64,000 bases of DNA from Erythrophleum ivorense (GCA_026724425.1 JAIUCV010000084.1:310001-374000), one strand, 5' to 3'. Shown: positions 47,058 through 58,466, counted from the stretch's first letter. Program-made: numbers and translations. The notes: generated by a model from the sequence alone, not told the origin.

Positions 47058-47646
47058 CTATTATAGCACCGGCAGTGGCTAGGAATGGGCGTCCAAGGAT
47101 CAGGGGATCCCTAGGCTCTTGATCAAGCTCTAAAACCACAAAATCGGCCGGTATGGAGCATTTACCGATCATGACTTGAACATCGGTTACAATTCCAACC
47201 GGTCTTCTAACCGATCGATCCGCAAATACCAATTGGATATTTGTTGGTCTGAAGTTAGTGATCCCAAGACGTATGGCCACCGTGTAAGGCATCAAATTCA
47301 CACTAGAGCCCAAGTCACAAAGGCATCGCTTGAAAGTTGTACCTCCGATTCGACAAGATAGCACAAAGCTGCTCGGATCATCAAGCTTCTCCGGGGTTTG
47401 GTTTTGAAGCACATCACTGCATTCTTGAGTTATCAGCATCACACCTTCTTTCAAGCTTAGGTTGCTTGTCAAGATACTCTTCATGTACTTTTTCAAACAC
47501 GGTATGATCATGCAAGCGTCAACAAACGGTAGCCTAACACTTAGCTGGCTCACAAGATCTTTTAGCTTTGCTTGCTCCTTCTCCTTCTTAGGCTTCTTCA
47601 CAGCCCTAGGGAAGGGTGCTTTCGGCTTGTACAGTCGGGATATCAA
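47035..47646 (-). pseudogene. Element A protease
   Basis: 203 residues with the segment DPSSFVLSCRIGGTTFKRCL, the Athila-type site CDLGSSVNLMPYTVA and [19 protein letters not shown]. As in C, leucine stands where a retropepsin normally has S or T. It starts after a TAG at 47695-47697 that breaks the gag region, and ends with a frameshift at the C-run 47043-47049. Confidence 0.88.
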
Positions 47647-47694
47647 CGGTGGGATGATTTCCTCTTCTAACTCGCCATCGGCTGCATTGTTGTT

Positions 47695-48186
47695 CTATGG
47701 CTCATTCTCCTCTGTCACTACCGTTTGTTGGGTCGGGATTTTCTTGACTTCCTCCGGCATCAGTACCTCATCTAGTTGTGTCCCACTCCTAAGAGTGATG
47801 GCGGCGATGTGCTCCTTTTTGGGGTTTACCTCGGGTTGGCCGGGAAGGACTCCAAACAGCTTCTTGATTGAACCGGCTATGTGAGCTATTTGAAGATCAA
47901 GTCCCTTAACGTGGGATTCAAGAGAATCAAACTTACTACTCAAGTCATAGTATATGTGGTGTATCTTCCCATGAATCTCCTTGTTGGCTTGCCTTTGCTC
48001 ATGGATGAATTCATAGATATAGGACTTGAGTTCACCTTCTTGATCATCCTTTTGCATTTGCTGGTGTCTCGGGGTGGACAAGGTTACTTGAGGGACGTGC
48101 ATAGGCTGCGGGTTGGACTGCTGGTGAGGGTAGTTTGGAGCATTCTTCTCACCATAGTAACGGTTTTGAGTGTTGAGAAACGGCAT
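47695..48186 (-). pseudogene. Element A gag, C-terminal helical part
   Basis: 163 residues with the helical MHEQRQANKEIHEKIH-like segment and the GVLPGQPEVNPKKEHIAAIT linker. It is closed by TAG at 47695-47697. The upstream border is a one-base deletion near 48227. Confidence 0.82.
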
Positions 48187-48224
48187 AAGACTTCTTTCTC
48201 CGGGTTCATGTTTGCTGATGAAGT

Positions 48225-48500
48225 TCAGTCTCTTTGAAGATTGCCAAAGATCTCCCGGTCTATCTCCTCATCTAAAGTTTGATTATCTTCAAAAACTTGG
48301 CATTGCCTCGGTTGCCTCTCCAAAAGTTTAGAGATCATGGATTTGATCTCCTTGAACTCGGTTTGCTCCGGTCTTGTGTTGATCGCTTTAATGGTTTCCT
48401 CATAGCTAGGCTGGTTCTTGATATCACTGGCCGCCAAGTTGTCTATTAATATCTTTGCCTCTTCTATGGACTTGCTCATGAAGTTCCCATTGCTAGCCAC
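48225..48500 (-). pseudogene. Element A gag, middle part
   Basis: 91 residues collinear with C gag (FMSKSIEEAKILIDNLAAS, KSMISKLLERQPRQ), bounded by an insertion of about five bases near 48521-48527 on the N-side and a one-base deletion near 48227 on the C-side. Confidence 0.82.
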
Positions 48501-49225
48501 GTCAAGGCATAGCTTGTACTCATGTCACGCCTAATCCCTTCATAGAATGTGTTCCATAGATTGACATCCGAGAAGCCGTGTTGTGGGCAATCTCTTATGT
48601 ATTCTTTGATACGCTCTAAGGCCTCATGGTATGGCTCTATGGGACCTTGCTGGAAGCCTGAGATCTTGCTCCTCATCAAGGTTGCCCTCTGTTTGGTGTA
48701 GAATTTCCCTAGAAAAGCCTTCTTGAACTCCATCCATGTGTTGATTGAGCGAGACGGCAAAGATTTTAGCCATCTAAGTGCTTTGGCCGCCAAAGTAAAA
48801 ATAAAGAGCCGGGACCTCAGGTAGTCTACGGGAACTCCATTGGCGCTTGTAGTGCTGCACAATTCCTCAAAAGAATCAACATGATCCAAAGGATCCTCCT
48901 CAAGAAGTCCATGGTATTGACTTTGCTTTACCAATGCGATAATCCGCGGCTTAATCTCATATCTTTGGCCATCTTGCGTCCGGATGAGGCTACGGCTTTG
49001 TAGAAGCTCTGGTCTGGAGTCACTATCTCCAATGCACTCTTGATTTGGTCTCTCTCGATGGTCGTCTTGGGGTGCTTGATGCGCCGGCCCGCCAATGTCA
49101 AGCCCTGGTTCATTGCCGTTTTGCGGTAAACGGTTTTGAACTCCAATCAAAGGGTGGTCATCAATGCGATTTGCTCCAAGAAAAACACCAAGCGGCGGCC
49201 CTTGATCATGTGCTTCCTGATCCAT
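48476..49225 (-). pseudogene. Element A gag, N-terminal part with capsid-like domain
   Basis: 249 residues from MDQEAHDQGPP, covering the capsid-like domain (YEIKPRIIALVKQ, DHVDSFEELCSTTS, KALRWLKSLPSRS, FLGKFYTKQRATLMRSKISG) and ending in a few spurious residues after the insertion near 48521-48527. The start is chosen by alignment with C and its position about 120 nt from the primer site. Confidence 0.9.
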
Positions 49226-49345
49226 AGCTCAGCTCAAGTTGTACCTACAAGAGCTCGAAAACAAACTAAAGGAAAAATGTGAAATGACAAAACAAAGGTA
49301 AAACGTTTTAGTCTAGATTCTAGTCCAAACTTGTAGACAAGAAGG

Positions 49346-49363
49346 TCCCCGGCAACGGCGCCA
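49346..49363 (-). other. Element A primer-binding site (tRNA-Asp)
   Basis: TCCCCGGCAACGGCGCCA on the plus strand, 6 bp from the 5' LTR. Confidence 0.92.
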
Positions 49364-49369
49364 AAAACT

Positions 49370-50983
49370 TGATGTGAGCGTGGGATTGCTTCAAGTTTTA
49401 CCCACTAGAGCTACCTGCAAGTGCACAGCAACGAGGTAAGTATAGATGGGATCGAATCCACAAGGACCTATCGGTTGTACTACAAATTGTAAGGAGGTTG
49501 AATCAAGCTAAAACAAAATGGTGGTTGGTTCGGATTTTAACTAAAACGAAAGTGGCAAACAAGTAGAGAGAATGGAAATCAATAAGTGGAGATACTAGGC
49601 ATTGGGTTAACCTCAAGGCATCATGAATCATTAACAAGTTAATCGAATGGAAGGGATATGTTAGAAACCGTTCATGAACTCATAACACAAAGGTATAGTT
49701 ATCCCACTTTCGTGGATCAAACTACTATGTTAAATCAACCTAATAGACTCAACTTTCGATGGTTATTACAAGTTGAAAACATGCATTAAAGGTGTTCAAG
49801 TTATGATTGTTCACAATGATTCACAACTCATCTTTCGGTGGTTGTGATTCATCGCTCACCAAATACTAAGTCCGGTAATATAGCAAGCTTTTGGAGAGTA
49901 TATTAACCCAAGATCCGATGCTAGTAGATCAGAAAAGCAAGCGGCATTATGCTCAAGTAAAGGTGATGAAACCAAATAAATTATCCCAACTCAAAAGATC
50001 AAGTTAACGATTTCATGAGCCTTTCGGCTTAGCCCTTAACCTAGCGGGGAAACTACTCAATCATAGCGCGGTAAACACAAAGCACGATGAGTGTGGACAT
50101 AATAAGCAATGAAAAGGAGGTAAAGGGTGAAGAAAACTTCTCTATATTTAAGAACAAGTCGGCCTCTCCACAATAATCTCTCGGATCCAATACAAGAGAA
50201 AAGAGAAAAGAACAAGTGTAAGGATATGTTGAGTGCAAGAGTGTGTGCGCCTTCGATCTTGATAGGAACCTCTTCTCTCTGCTTCGAGGATGGCTTTCTC
50301 CCCTTCTCTTGACGGCGCAGCTGCTCTCTCTCCTTTTTCTGAGGCTAAAAACTCGTATTTATAGGGTAGAAGTCGCTAGGTTTGTTAAGTGTCAAAAAAG
50401 GAAACTTTCCGGTTAACCGGCATTGATGATTTGCGACGTGATCGGACCGGGTTTAGGGCAAGTAAACCACAAAAAGCAAGCTGGGCTTGTGTTAAGTCGA
50501 GACAAGGTCCATGCCGCTGCATCCCGGGCCATTTGGTGGCGCCAAGTCTCCATGGGCTTCGTTTACTCGCCTGGCGGACACGTCTTGGGAGAAAAATCGT
50601 ATCTCCGTGATGGTTGATCGAAATAACTTGAATCCACTTCTACGTGATGTATAACTCAAAGATCTATCCAGCAAGACCAATATCATGATTTTTGGACGTC
50701 GGGAAGACCCCTTTCCGCGGTCATCTTTCGGATGCTCCGGTTCTGTCCGAATGCGAGAATCGGACAAATGGAGTTATATTGATGCTCTTGACTTGGAAAC
50801 TTGCATGGATCATGGTTTGAGACTCTTTTGCTCCTTTTTGAATCCTTTTTGATGATTTAACCTGTTAAGACTCCAAAACCAACAAATACAAGAAAACTAC
50901 CTCTAAAGGCATAGAACCTTATTGAAAACACTTGAAAACACCAATAAATGCTTAGTGAAAACATGTAAAATATGATGATATCA
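49370..50983 (-). repeat. Element A 5' LTR
   Basis: 1614 bp, equal in length to its partner, with a TATA-like box at 50355-50364 on the minus strand. A short sense frame in U3 (90 residues, SRIRTEPEHPKDD) is shared by several LTRs, but there is no evidence that it is expressed. Confidence 0.95.
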
Positions 50984-50988
50984 TTCAT

Positions 50989-51120
50989 TTGTATGCATTC
51001 ATATTTTTGATAGATGATAATGTCTATATTTTAATTATTCATACAGGTTTCGTTGTCAAATTATTTTTTATTTAATTTTAAATTTAAATTTAAGAATTAA
51101 TGATTTGGTAGATCTACTTT
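50989..51120. repeat. 220-bp satellite, rest of the unit split by element A
   Basis: 118 bp completing the unit begun at 1893, then about 14 bp of the next unit before unrelated sequence with two CCCTAAA motifs. Confidence 0.88.
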
Positions 51121-51470
51121 ACCCTAAACCCTAAATCGAATAATTTAGATAAAATTTTGCAACAATGTGCTTGCCATATTGTCATTTTACAGTTTGGATA
51201 ACAAATAAACGAACATTGAATCGTATAACAAACCAAAAACAACAATTGGTCTAGAAATTTTCAAAACCCTACAACTTACACCATTCAACCCTAAACAATC
51301 TACTCAAACTCTTATGCTTATGAACTATATATTCATGATATTTATAGATTCATGCATTTTTCTGAGATCATATTTTTAGTAGATGTTAAATGTCTATTAT
51401 TTCGTTATTTGTGAAAAAAATATTTCAATTTTTTTTTAATTTTCTTAATTTAAATTTAAGATTTAATGAT
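51121..51470. other. Host spacer and diverged satellite unit
   Basis: About 210 bp of AT-rich DNA starting with two telomere-like CCCTAAA words, then from about 51,330 a strongly diverged copy of the AT-rich half of the 220-bp unit. No gene is seen. Confidence 0.5.
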
Positions 51471-51960
51471 TTTGGTAGACCTACATGGTAGACCCACGTG
51501 GTAGACTTACTCGGTAGACCTCACACATTTATAGGTTTTAACCTAAATATCTTTGCTTATCTATAAATCATTCATTTGTATGCAATAATATTTTTGGTAG
51601 ATGATAATGTCTATCTTTTAATTATTCATACAAGTTTTGTTATCAAATTATTTTTGTTTTAATTTTTAATTTAAATTTAAGATTTAATGATTTGGTAGAC
51701 CTCCGTGGTAGACTTACTCAGTAGACCTCACAATTTTGTAGGTTTTAACCTAAATGTCTTTGCTTATCTATAAATGATTCATTTGTATGCAATCATATTT
51801 TTTGTAGATGATAATGTCTATCTTTTAATTATTCATACAGGTTTTGTTATCAAATTATTTTTTATTTAATTTTTAATTTAAATTTAAGGTTTAATGATTT
51901 GGTAGACCTCCGTGGTAGATCTCCATGTTTGTCTACCAGGTAGACCACAGCGTCTGGAGG
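51471..51960. repeat. 220-bp satellite, right part
   Basis: Units start at 51474, 51694 and 51901. The second is about 207 bp because one 13-bp module is missing, and the third is only a remnant. Same orientation as the left part. Confidence 0.85.
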
Positions 51961-53250
51961 TTAAAATCGTAATCGTGACATGCGTTTTTTTGTTTGTTCA
52001 TAAGAGAGTGTGAGGTACTGTTACTGTAGAAAATGTTAGTTTTGCAATTGTTTCAAATTGTGGTCTAGTTGAATAGAAAAAATCAATTTATGGTCTATTT
52101 TTGGCAATTCTCCCAATTCGAAATGGTATTTTGTAGATTTATTGAAAATTTTGTAGATTAATTGCTTGTTTGGTCGTAGATTTATATTGCGATTGTAGAC
52201 TTCTTTGTTTTGGCCTTAGATTTGAAAAAGGCAATGACATCTGTTTATGTTATTGTAGATTTATTCTATATTACTATAGATTTGTACAATGTTTTGTAGA
52301 GTTATTTGTTTGACTGTAGATTTAATGAACGCAATCACATATGTTTGGGTTATGGTAGATATATTTTGTATTACTGTAGATGTATTTATGGATGACAAAC
52401 TTATTCTTAGTTGTGGTAGAGTTAATAATGTAATGTTTTTTTTTTTATTCAAATGACTTTTTTTTTAGATTTATGATGTTTGATGTTATGGTAAATTTGT
52501 TTTGGTAGACTTAATTTGATAGTTGTAAACTTATAATAAACAACTAGGTGGTAATCCATGCCTTGTGCGGAGTAAAAATATTTGTAAGTTTTCGATTATT
52601 TGAATAATTGATATTATATTTTAAATTTTTAATCAAACTTTTATAATATAAATATCTTAACATTATAATATTTTAATTGTTTGATAAATTTCAAATATTA
52701 CGATATTTAACTTGTTGATCAAACTAAATATTTCTAATATTTTCATTTTTTACCAAGTTAAACAATTTTTAATTTTTGAAATTTTATTATTAATATTATA
52801 TTATTTGGCTAAATTATATGGTTTTAAATACTTATAAATTTATATGTTTATTAAAATAACCTTCCTACTCTTATGGTTTTTATTATTTTAATTCTTTTTA
52901 TAATATATTTTTTGAACCACAACACATCTTTTTTCCAATGTGGGACATTAAATATATACTTATATTTTTCATCATTTGAGTAATTGATATTCGTTTTAAA
53001 TTTTTTTAATTGTAACTTGTGTAAGTGTATTATTTTTTTATTATATAGATAATGTGATATTTTATATTTTTCACAAAATTTAGTTCATCTAAAAAAATAG
53101 AGAAGAAATATAGTGTTTAAAGCAATAATTAATATGGTATATTTTGCTAGGAATAGAAAGAATATCAATATTTTCATAAATTAAATGCTGAATAATATAT
53201 AAATAATTGATATAAACTATTTTTTAACCAAATTAATATCAATAGCATAG
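51961..53250. other. AT-rich host DNA with a degenerate 100-bp repeat
   Basis: From about 52,110 to 52,460 the word TGTAGATTTAT recurs, and two units starting at 52231 (GCAATGACAT) and 52331 (GCAATCACAT) are 100 bp apart. From about 52,560 to 53,250 the sequence is extremely AT-rich with no frame or known motif. Element G is inserted at 53250/53251. Confidence 0.45.
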
Positions 53251-54479
53251 TGAAACAACCAAGCTTTTTTTTTTTTTTTTTATAATTAGCCCAGATTAAC
53301 ATTCCCATAAATATTAATCCTCAACAGCTAATTCAACACAATGCGGAAGAAAACTAATATTATTAAATCATAATTAATTATTCAACAATAACCAATAAAG
53401 AATAAAACCAATAAAACCAATAACCAATAAGCAACCTAAACCGGTTTGCTACATTATTAAAATAAAGTCTAACACCCTAAACTCATGAATTTCTGGTCAA
53501 CCATAACAACAAAGCCAGAATCAAATTCCTAATCTCATCATCCTCTTCTCTCGGTCTCTTTCCGCGGAAGAACATTGCTGTTACCTGCATCACATTGGAA
53601 TAGAGATGCGTAAGTATTATCATAAATACTTAGTGAGTGGATCATCCTGTCTACAGGCCAATTACGTCAAACAATAGACAATACATCACAATGAACAACA
53701 ACCATAACAATGCTCAACAATACTCAACAATATAAACATTCCCTGTCAGGAAACACCCACGTTTCCTGACACCCAGGTCGGTGTCGACCGACACCTCTAT
53801 GGTGTCGATCAACGCCAGCCTCCCGAGTGTCGATCGACACTCATCGAGTGTCGCTCGACACCGGCTCGACGCCCAGACACCAACAGCAACGAAAATCGCA
53901 CTAAACATCCAAAACCGTGGGATTCAACCCCCACATCGATCAGTCAACATAATAACTCAATCATACTCAAGAACAACTCGAAAAACTCAATAACAAAACC
54001 GAAATCAAACAATCTCTAATGCTAACGGGCCTACAGTCACGCACTCACCTTGAAACGGATTGAAAGGAAGGAGAAGAAGATAAACAACAACAGATCTAGC
54101 CCAGAAACTCCACAAAACTCCTCCAAATCACTTCCCAACTCTCAAAACTCCTCTGGAACCTTTCTAACTCGAAAAAGTGGCTTTTCTCGCGGCCACAGGG
54201 CTTAAAAACGCGACCTAGGGTTTCTAAACCCTTAAACCAGACAAAACCAGCCGACTTAAATCAAACCGGTCGATTTTGCAATAACCGGTGTCGATCGACA
54301 CCCTTCCTTGGTGTCGGTCGACACCCATCGACCAAAACCAACCCAATTGCAAATCGATCGACTTAAACCGGAAATCAACCCTGATAACCGGTGTCGAATT
54401 TTCGGGTGTCGATCGATACTAGTCGTTCAGAAGAATTTGACACACTTTCTTCGCGATGCTTGAACCTTAGACCGACTGC
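53251..54479 (-). repeat. Element G 3' LTR, first part
   Basis: TGAAACAACC start and a T-run of about 17 (53265-53281). Palindromes of the TGTCGATCGACA type are at about 53780-53870 and 54290-54420. Interrupted by element H; the last 132 bp are at 61918-62049. Confidence 0.93.
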
Positions 54480-56058
54480 TGATGTGTGCCAAACAAGGGT
54501 GTGGTATATATGCAAGTAATAAAAACCCTAAGCTAAACATGGTTGCAAGTGCACAACATGTTGTTGTAGTACTTAGGGGTCGATCCACAAGAGAATGCGA
54601 ATTACACATTACACATTTGTAAAGATTTGGTTAAGCTAAATCAATAATATGCAAGGGGGGTTTTGTGTTTTTGTTTTAGAAAGGAAATTCAAATAACAAA
54701 TGCAACTATACAAACACCATTATTGAACAAAGGACAATCCGCAAAAGACATAAGCCAAATCAATTGAAAAGTTTGTTAAATCCGGTTTCTATGAACTCAA
54801 AACACTAAGATGTGGTCATCCCACTTTCGTGGCTCCGACCACCTATGTTTCTTAAACCAATGGACTCAGCTTTCACATGGTCATTGAAGAGTGAAACACG
54901 CAATAAAATCGAGTAGTGATTGTTCACAAAACTCCTTAGGTCTACTTTCATAGCCTAAGACGATTTGCCCATCAAATATTAGGACCGGGGATATAACTAG
55001 CTTTTGGAGAGTATATCAACCTTGGATCAAGTCACTAGTTAGCTACTCTAGCAACAAGCTTTAGGTATGAATAAAGATGGTGAACCATAAGGTTTCCCTT
55101 TCTTTAACAACCGATTCTTGATGGCTTATCATGTCATGTCTTCTTTGAAAGATCCCATGATTCAATAACGAGTCTAAGGGAGTAGAGAGGATCTCATAGT
55201 TCTAGGGAAAGAGGGCTGAGTGATAGGAATCAAGCCGCCGCTTCCCCTAGAGAGAAACCTCTAAAACCCTAGACTAAAAGCTAAAACATGCGAGTATGTA
55301 CAAAATGCAAAAGAAAAGAAAGAACAAGGAGACCACCTAAGTGGCTCCGGTTTATTGACTGAAAGAAGAAGAGAGTAGTGTCTATTGATTCGTGTTTTTT
55401 ATACAAGAGGCTAAAAGCAAGTATATATAGGTGAGGGGAGGCTAGGTCGGCTGAGTTAATGCGCAAAGGAGAAGAGGAAACTTTCCATTTCTTCTCCCCG
55501 CGTGAACTTGCTCTCCAAGTCTTGAATGAGGCGCGGCTGCCAGCTTCTTTTCGCGTGTAGAGATGTGGGCTTGAGTCATGATGAGGTTTAGGCTTGGCCC
55601 GAAGTGATCCCAGTCCATTTTGCTCATCCAAGCTCCATGGGCTTCACTTACTCGCCAGACGGACATGTCTTGGGCGAAAAAGATTCTAGGCCGCATTTCT
55701 GCTCCAAATAGCCCAATTCCACTTCGTCGCGACGCATGACTCGTTTATCTTTCTTTCCATATAAAGATCTCATGATTTGGACGTAGGAAAGACCCTTTGC
55801 CGCGGTCATCTTTCAGGCGCTTCGATTCTGTCCGAATGCGGAAACCGGCTAACTTGAGTTTTGTTGAAGCTCTTGACTTGGGAACTTGCATGGATCATTG
55901 TTTGAAGCTCTTTTGCCTCCTTTTTGCCATTTTGACCTGTTTGCTTCCCAAAACCACAATATACAAGAAAACTACCTCTTGGATGCAAAAATCATTATTA
56001 TTAAGTGAGAATATATAAAGAAAACCAAGGTAAAAACATGTAAAATATGGATATATCA
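54480..56058 (-). repeat. Element H 3' LTR
   Basis: 1579 bp, TGATGTGTGCC...GGATATATCA. The TATA-like box is at 55421-55430 (minus CTATATATAC). Confidence 0.94.
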
Positions 56059-57021
56059 ACTCCCCCAGACTTAGCCTTTTGCTTGTCCTCAAGCAAACTA
56101 AGAAAGGAAAAGAGGTTTGAAAACATGAGAACTCTCAATGCATTTTGAAAATCCACGTTTTGCTTATGTTTTAGTAATCCACATGAAAAACGGTTTTGGC
56201 TTTAGGATGAGGAACACAAGTACTTACATTGAGTTTAGCAGTCATCCCAAAGTAGCCCATACTCCATATGACCATCCGGGCTCACCTCCTTCGACTCCTT
56301 TAGTTTTTAAAGGTGCGGTCTCAACTAGGGGATATCGATCAAAGGGGTTATAGGCTCTTACCCATCCTCTTTTTAAAACACATGTCTTGGCTCTTGCTTC
56401 ACCTCTCTCTCTTCTCGCTTCTTAAGTCGGTTCATCCCTTTTTTTTTAGGGTAGCAAGGTATTTTTTTTTTATCCGACTTCTTCTCCTCTTTGTGGAGGT
56501 TTTTGATGGATCTTTCATAGACGCGAGTATTGATGGTTGTAGCCACCTAATCCCCGGTTACTTGGATCAAGGGGTCTTCCATAGACGCGAGTATTGATGG
56601 TGGTAGCCACCTAATCCCCGGTTACTTGGACCTTGGTGCTTTTTCTTAAATTGAAGGGGAGAGAGAGGGGAAACCGAACTCACGTAGACTTTCACTATTT
56701 GATGAGGATGAGGAGTCGTACCCTTTGTAAAACCAAGCCCCTAGCTGAGAAGGTTAAGTTCATTAAGGTGCGGAGTCAAAGGTGGATCCTCCATAGGCTT
56801 TTTGGAAATGTGGCCATTTTTGGTAAACCGATCTGCTCAAAGTGTACATTGAGTGAATGTTGCCAAATACTGTTTCAATGGTCACTTAAACATTAGTGTA
56901 ACATGGTTAGTTTCAAAGAAAAAGGTCATAATTCTCGGACAAAATTTTGACTCAATAAAACGACTCAAAGAAAAAGGGAAAAAATGAAAAGAAAAATCAA
57001 AAAGAACAAACGTGTTAGTAA

Positions 57022-57053
57022 TCCCCCCAGACTTAACTTGCACCGTCCCGGTG
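57022..57053 (-). promoter_or_regulatory. Second polypurine tract plus hairpin (element H)
   Basis: Same module as in A, C, D and E, about 964 bp from the 3' LTR, although surrounding sequence has diverged. Confidence 0.75.
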
Positions 57054-57319
57054 GAAGCAAATCCAACTAAGAGGGGTGAAAAAGAAAATTGAATTTGTTG
57101 GGAAAGTGTTTCGGATTTTGTTACCAAAGTGCGACCATAGATCATGAAGAGCGGGTTTGCATTGTGAAGTGACTCTAAGTGGGATATGACAACATCAAAT
57201 CATTCCTTAGATGAATTGGGTCGGTGAGTTTTCAATCTGAGGGTGTGATTCCGTCCGGTGTGCAGTGTGGTCGTGTAACGCCCGTGTGTCGGCCAAAAAT
57301 GAAGGCTGTGGACCACATG

Positions 57320-58150
57320 ATAAACCGTTAAGAATTTTATGAACGGGATTGAAAATTTACCGTCCAATATGATGTTTTAGAGCCGCTGGTGAAGTATGAG
57401 GTCAAACGAACGAGCGGATGTGAGAATCCGTCATCGGCTGGTTTCATCGGCTGGCCGGAAGGTGATGTAGATGACCGCAGCCTGAACCGTGAAAAATTCC
57501 CTGACCGATCTTGAAATTCCACCGACCAATCATATATTTTAGGAGCCGTGGTGAAGTATGAGGTCAAACAAACGGGCGGTTTGGGAGATACATCATTTGG
57601 TGGTCATCCGGACGATCCGGAGAGGGTGCAATAGTCCACAGCCCAAACGATGATGAATTCCTCGACCGTGCTTGAAACTCCGTCGACCAACCTTATATTT
57701 TATTACCACTGGAGAAGTTTGAGGGCAAACGGACGGGCGGTTTGAGATTTCCTTCACAAAGTGGTCAATACGGCTCCGGGAAGGGTTTGCTTGACTTCTT
57801 TTGGGATTGGCTCGTTCGATCTTGGATCTTCTTCTGGAAAAGTGTTAGTGAGGCTCCAATAAGTCATTCCCAGCTGGTTGCCGCACCTATGTCGTGATTT
57901 GGGTGTTGTCGACCATTTGGTGCCCGCCACCGACCGGATTAGGGCTTCCAAGCATATCTCCTGAACCGTCGACTTTTCTTCGTCCTATCTTTTGGATTTG
58001 CCGACCAACATGGTGTTGTCTGGTCGCCTGTGAAGTTTGGTGGACTTTGGTTGAGCCGTTTGTGAGATGGGTCGATTGGGTCCTCCGTGTTACCCGTTTG
58101 GCCGGGAAAATGCTGCCGGACTTGATATCTTCCATTTGACTTGACCGTGT
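57320..58150 (-). repeat. About 160-bp imperfect tandem repeats (element H)
   Basis: The GTGAAGTATGAGGTCAAAC-type segment and the CTTGAAATTCCACCGACCAA phrase recur at about 160-bp steps. Confidence 0.65.
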
Positions 58151-58406
58151 TGTGAATTTCTTCCACCGATTGATCTCCGTAATCTTCCTGGAGCATCCCA
58201 AGGTGGTGACCGTTATGTTGGTGCTCCGGAACAAGGGCGGGATGATTGGGTGGGAATTGGCCATCTTATGCAAAACTCCTTTGATGGTCTTCTTTGGCAC
58301 TTAATCATAAAACATGTTATTTTTTTTATGGATTTGATAAAATTCCCAACAAAAATTCAAGTTAATAAAAACCAAATCAAAAGTTAAAAAGAAAAGAAAA
58401 GAAAAA

Positions 58407-58424
58407 TATGGGTTGCCTCCCATA
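58407..58424 (-). other. Conserved post-ORF hairpin, compensated variant (element H)
   Basis: TATGGG-AGGCAA-CCCATA on the minus strand. Compared with TGTGGG/CCCACA in the others, one G:C pair is replaced by A:T on both sides of the stem; the loop is unchanged. Confidence 0.8.
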
Positions 58425-58466
58425 AGCGCTTGTTTTAAGTCTTTTTAGCTCGACTCCTTGTGTTCC

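Larger units (their letters stand above)
1995..50983 (-). mobile_element. Element A: Athila-lineage LTR retrotransposon, outermost of the nest
   Basis: This is a complete Athila-type Ty3/gypsy element read on the minus strand. It has 1614-bp LTRs at both ends (1995-3608 and 49370-50983), a tRNA-Asp primer site beside the right LTR and a polypurine tract beside the left LTR. The target duplication is TTTAT (1990-1994) and TTCAT (50984-50988), with one mismatch, and it sits inside a satellite unit that is otherwise restored exactly. Without element B and its duplicated target its own length is 11,181 bp. The LTRs differ at about 22 positions by hand count (about 1.4%). Gag-pol carries several frameshifts and a stop, so this copy is dead. 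Confidence 0.96.
56059..58466 (-). other. Element H polypurine tract and 3' non-coding region
   Basis: The polypurine tract is at 56059-56070. A 64-bp dimer near 56515-56640 follows, then the second polypurine tract (57022-57032) with hairpin CACCG-GGA-CGGTG (57041-57053), approximately 160-bp tandem repeats (about 57320-58150) and the post-ORF hairpin (58407-58424). Short frames here have no recognisable domain. Confidence 0.8.

Noticed and set aside
51121..51137. Telomere-like CCCTAAACCCTAAA
   Set aside because: Only two units; too short for an interstitial telomere array and common by chance in AT-rich plant DNA.
52560..52620. A GGTAATCCATGCCTTGTGCGG stretch resembling ends of some Brassicaceae Helitron-type repeats
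   Set aside because: No partner terminus, terminal hairpin with CTRR end or helicase sequence could be identified.
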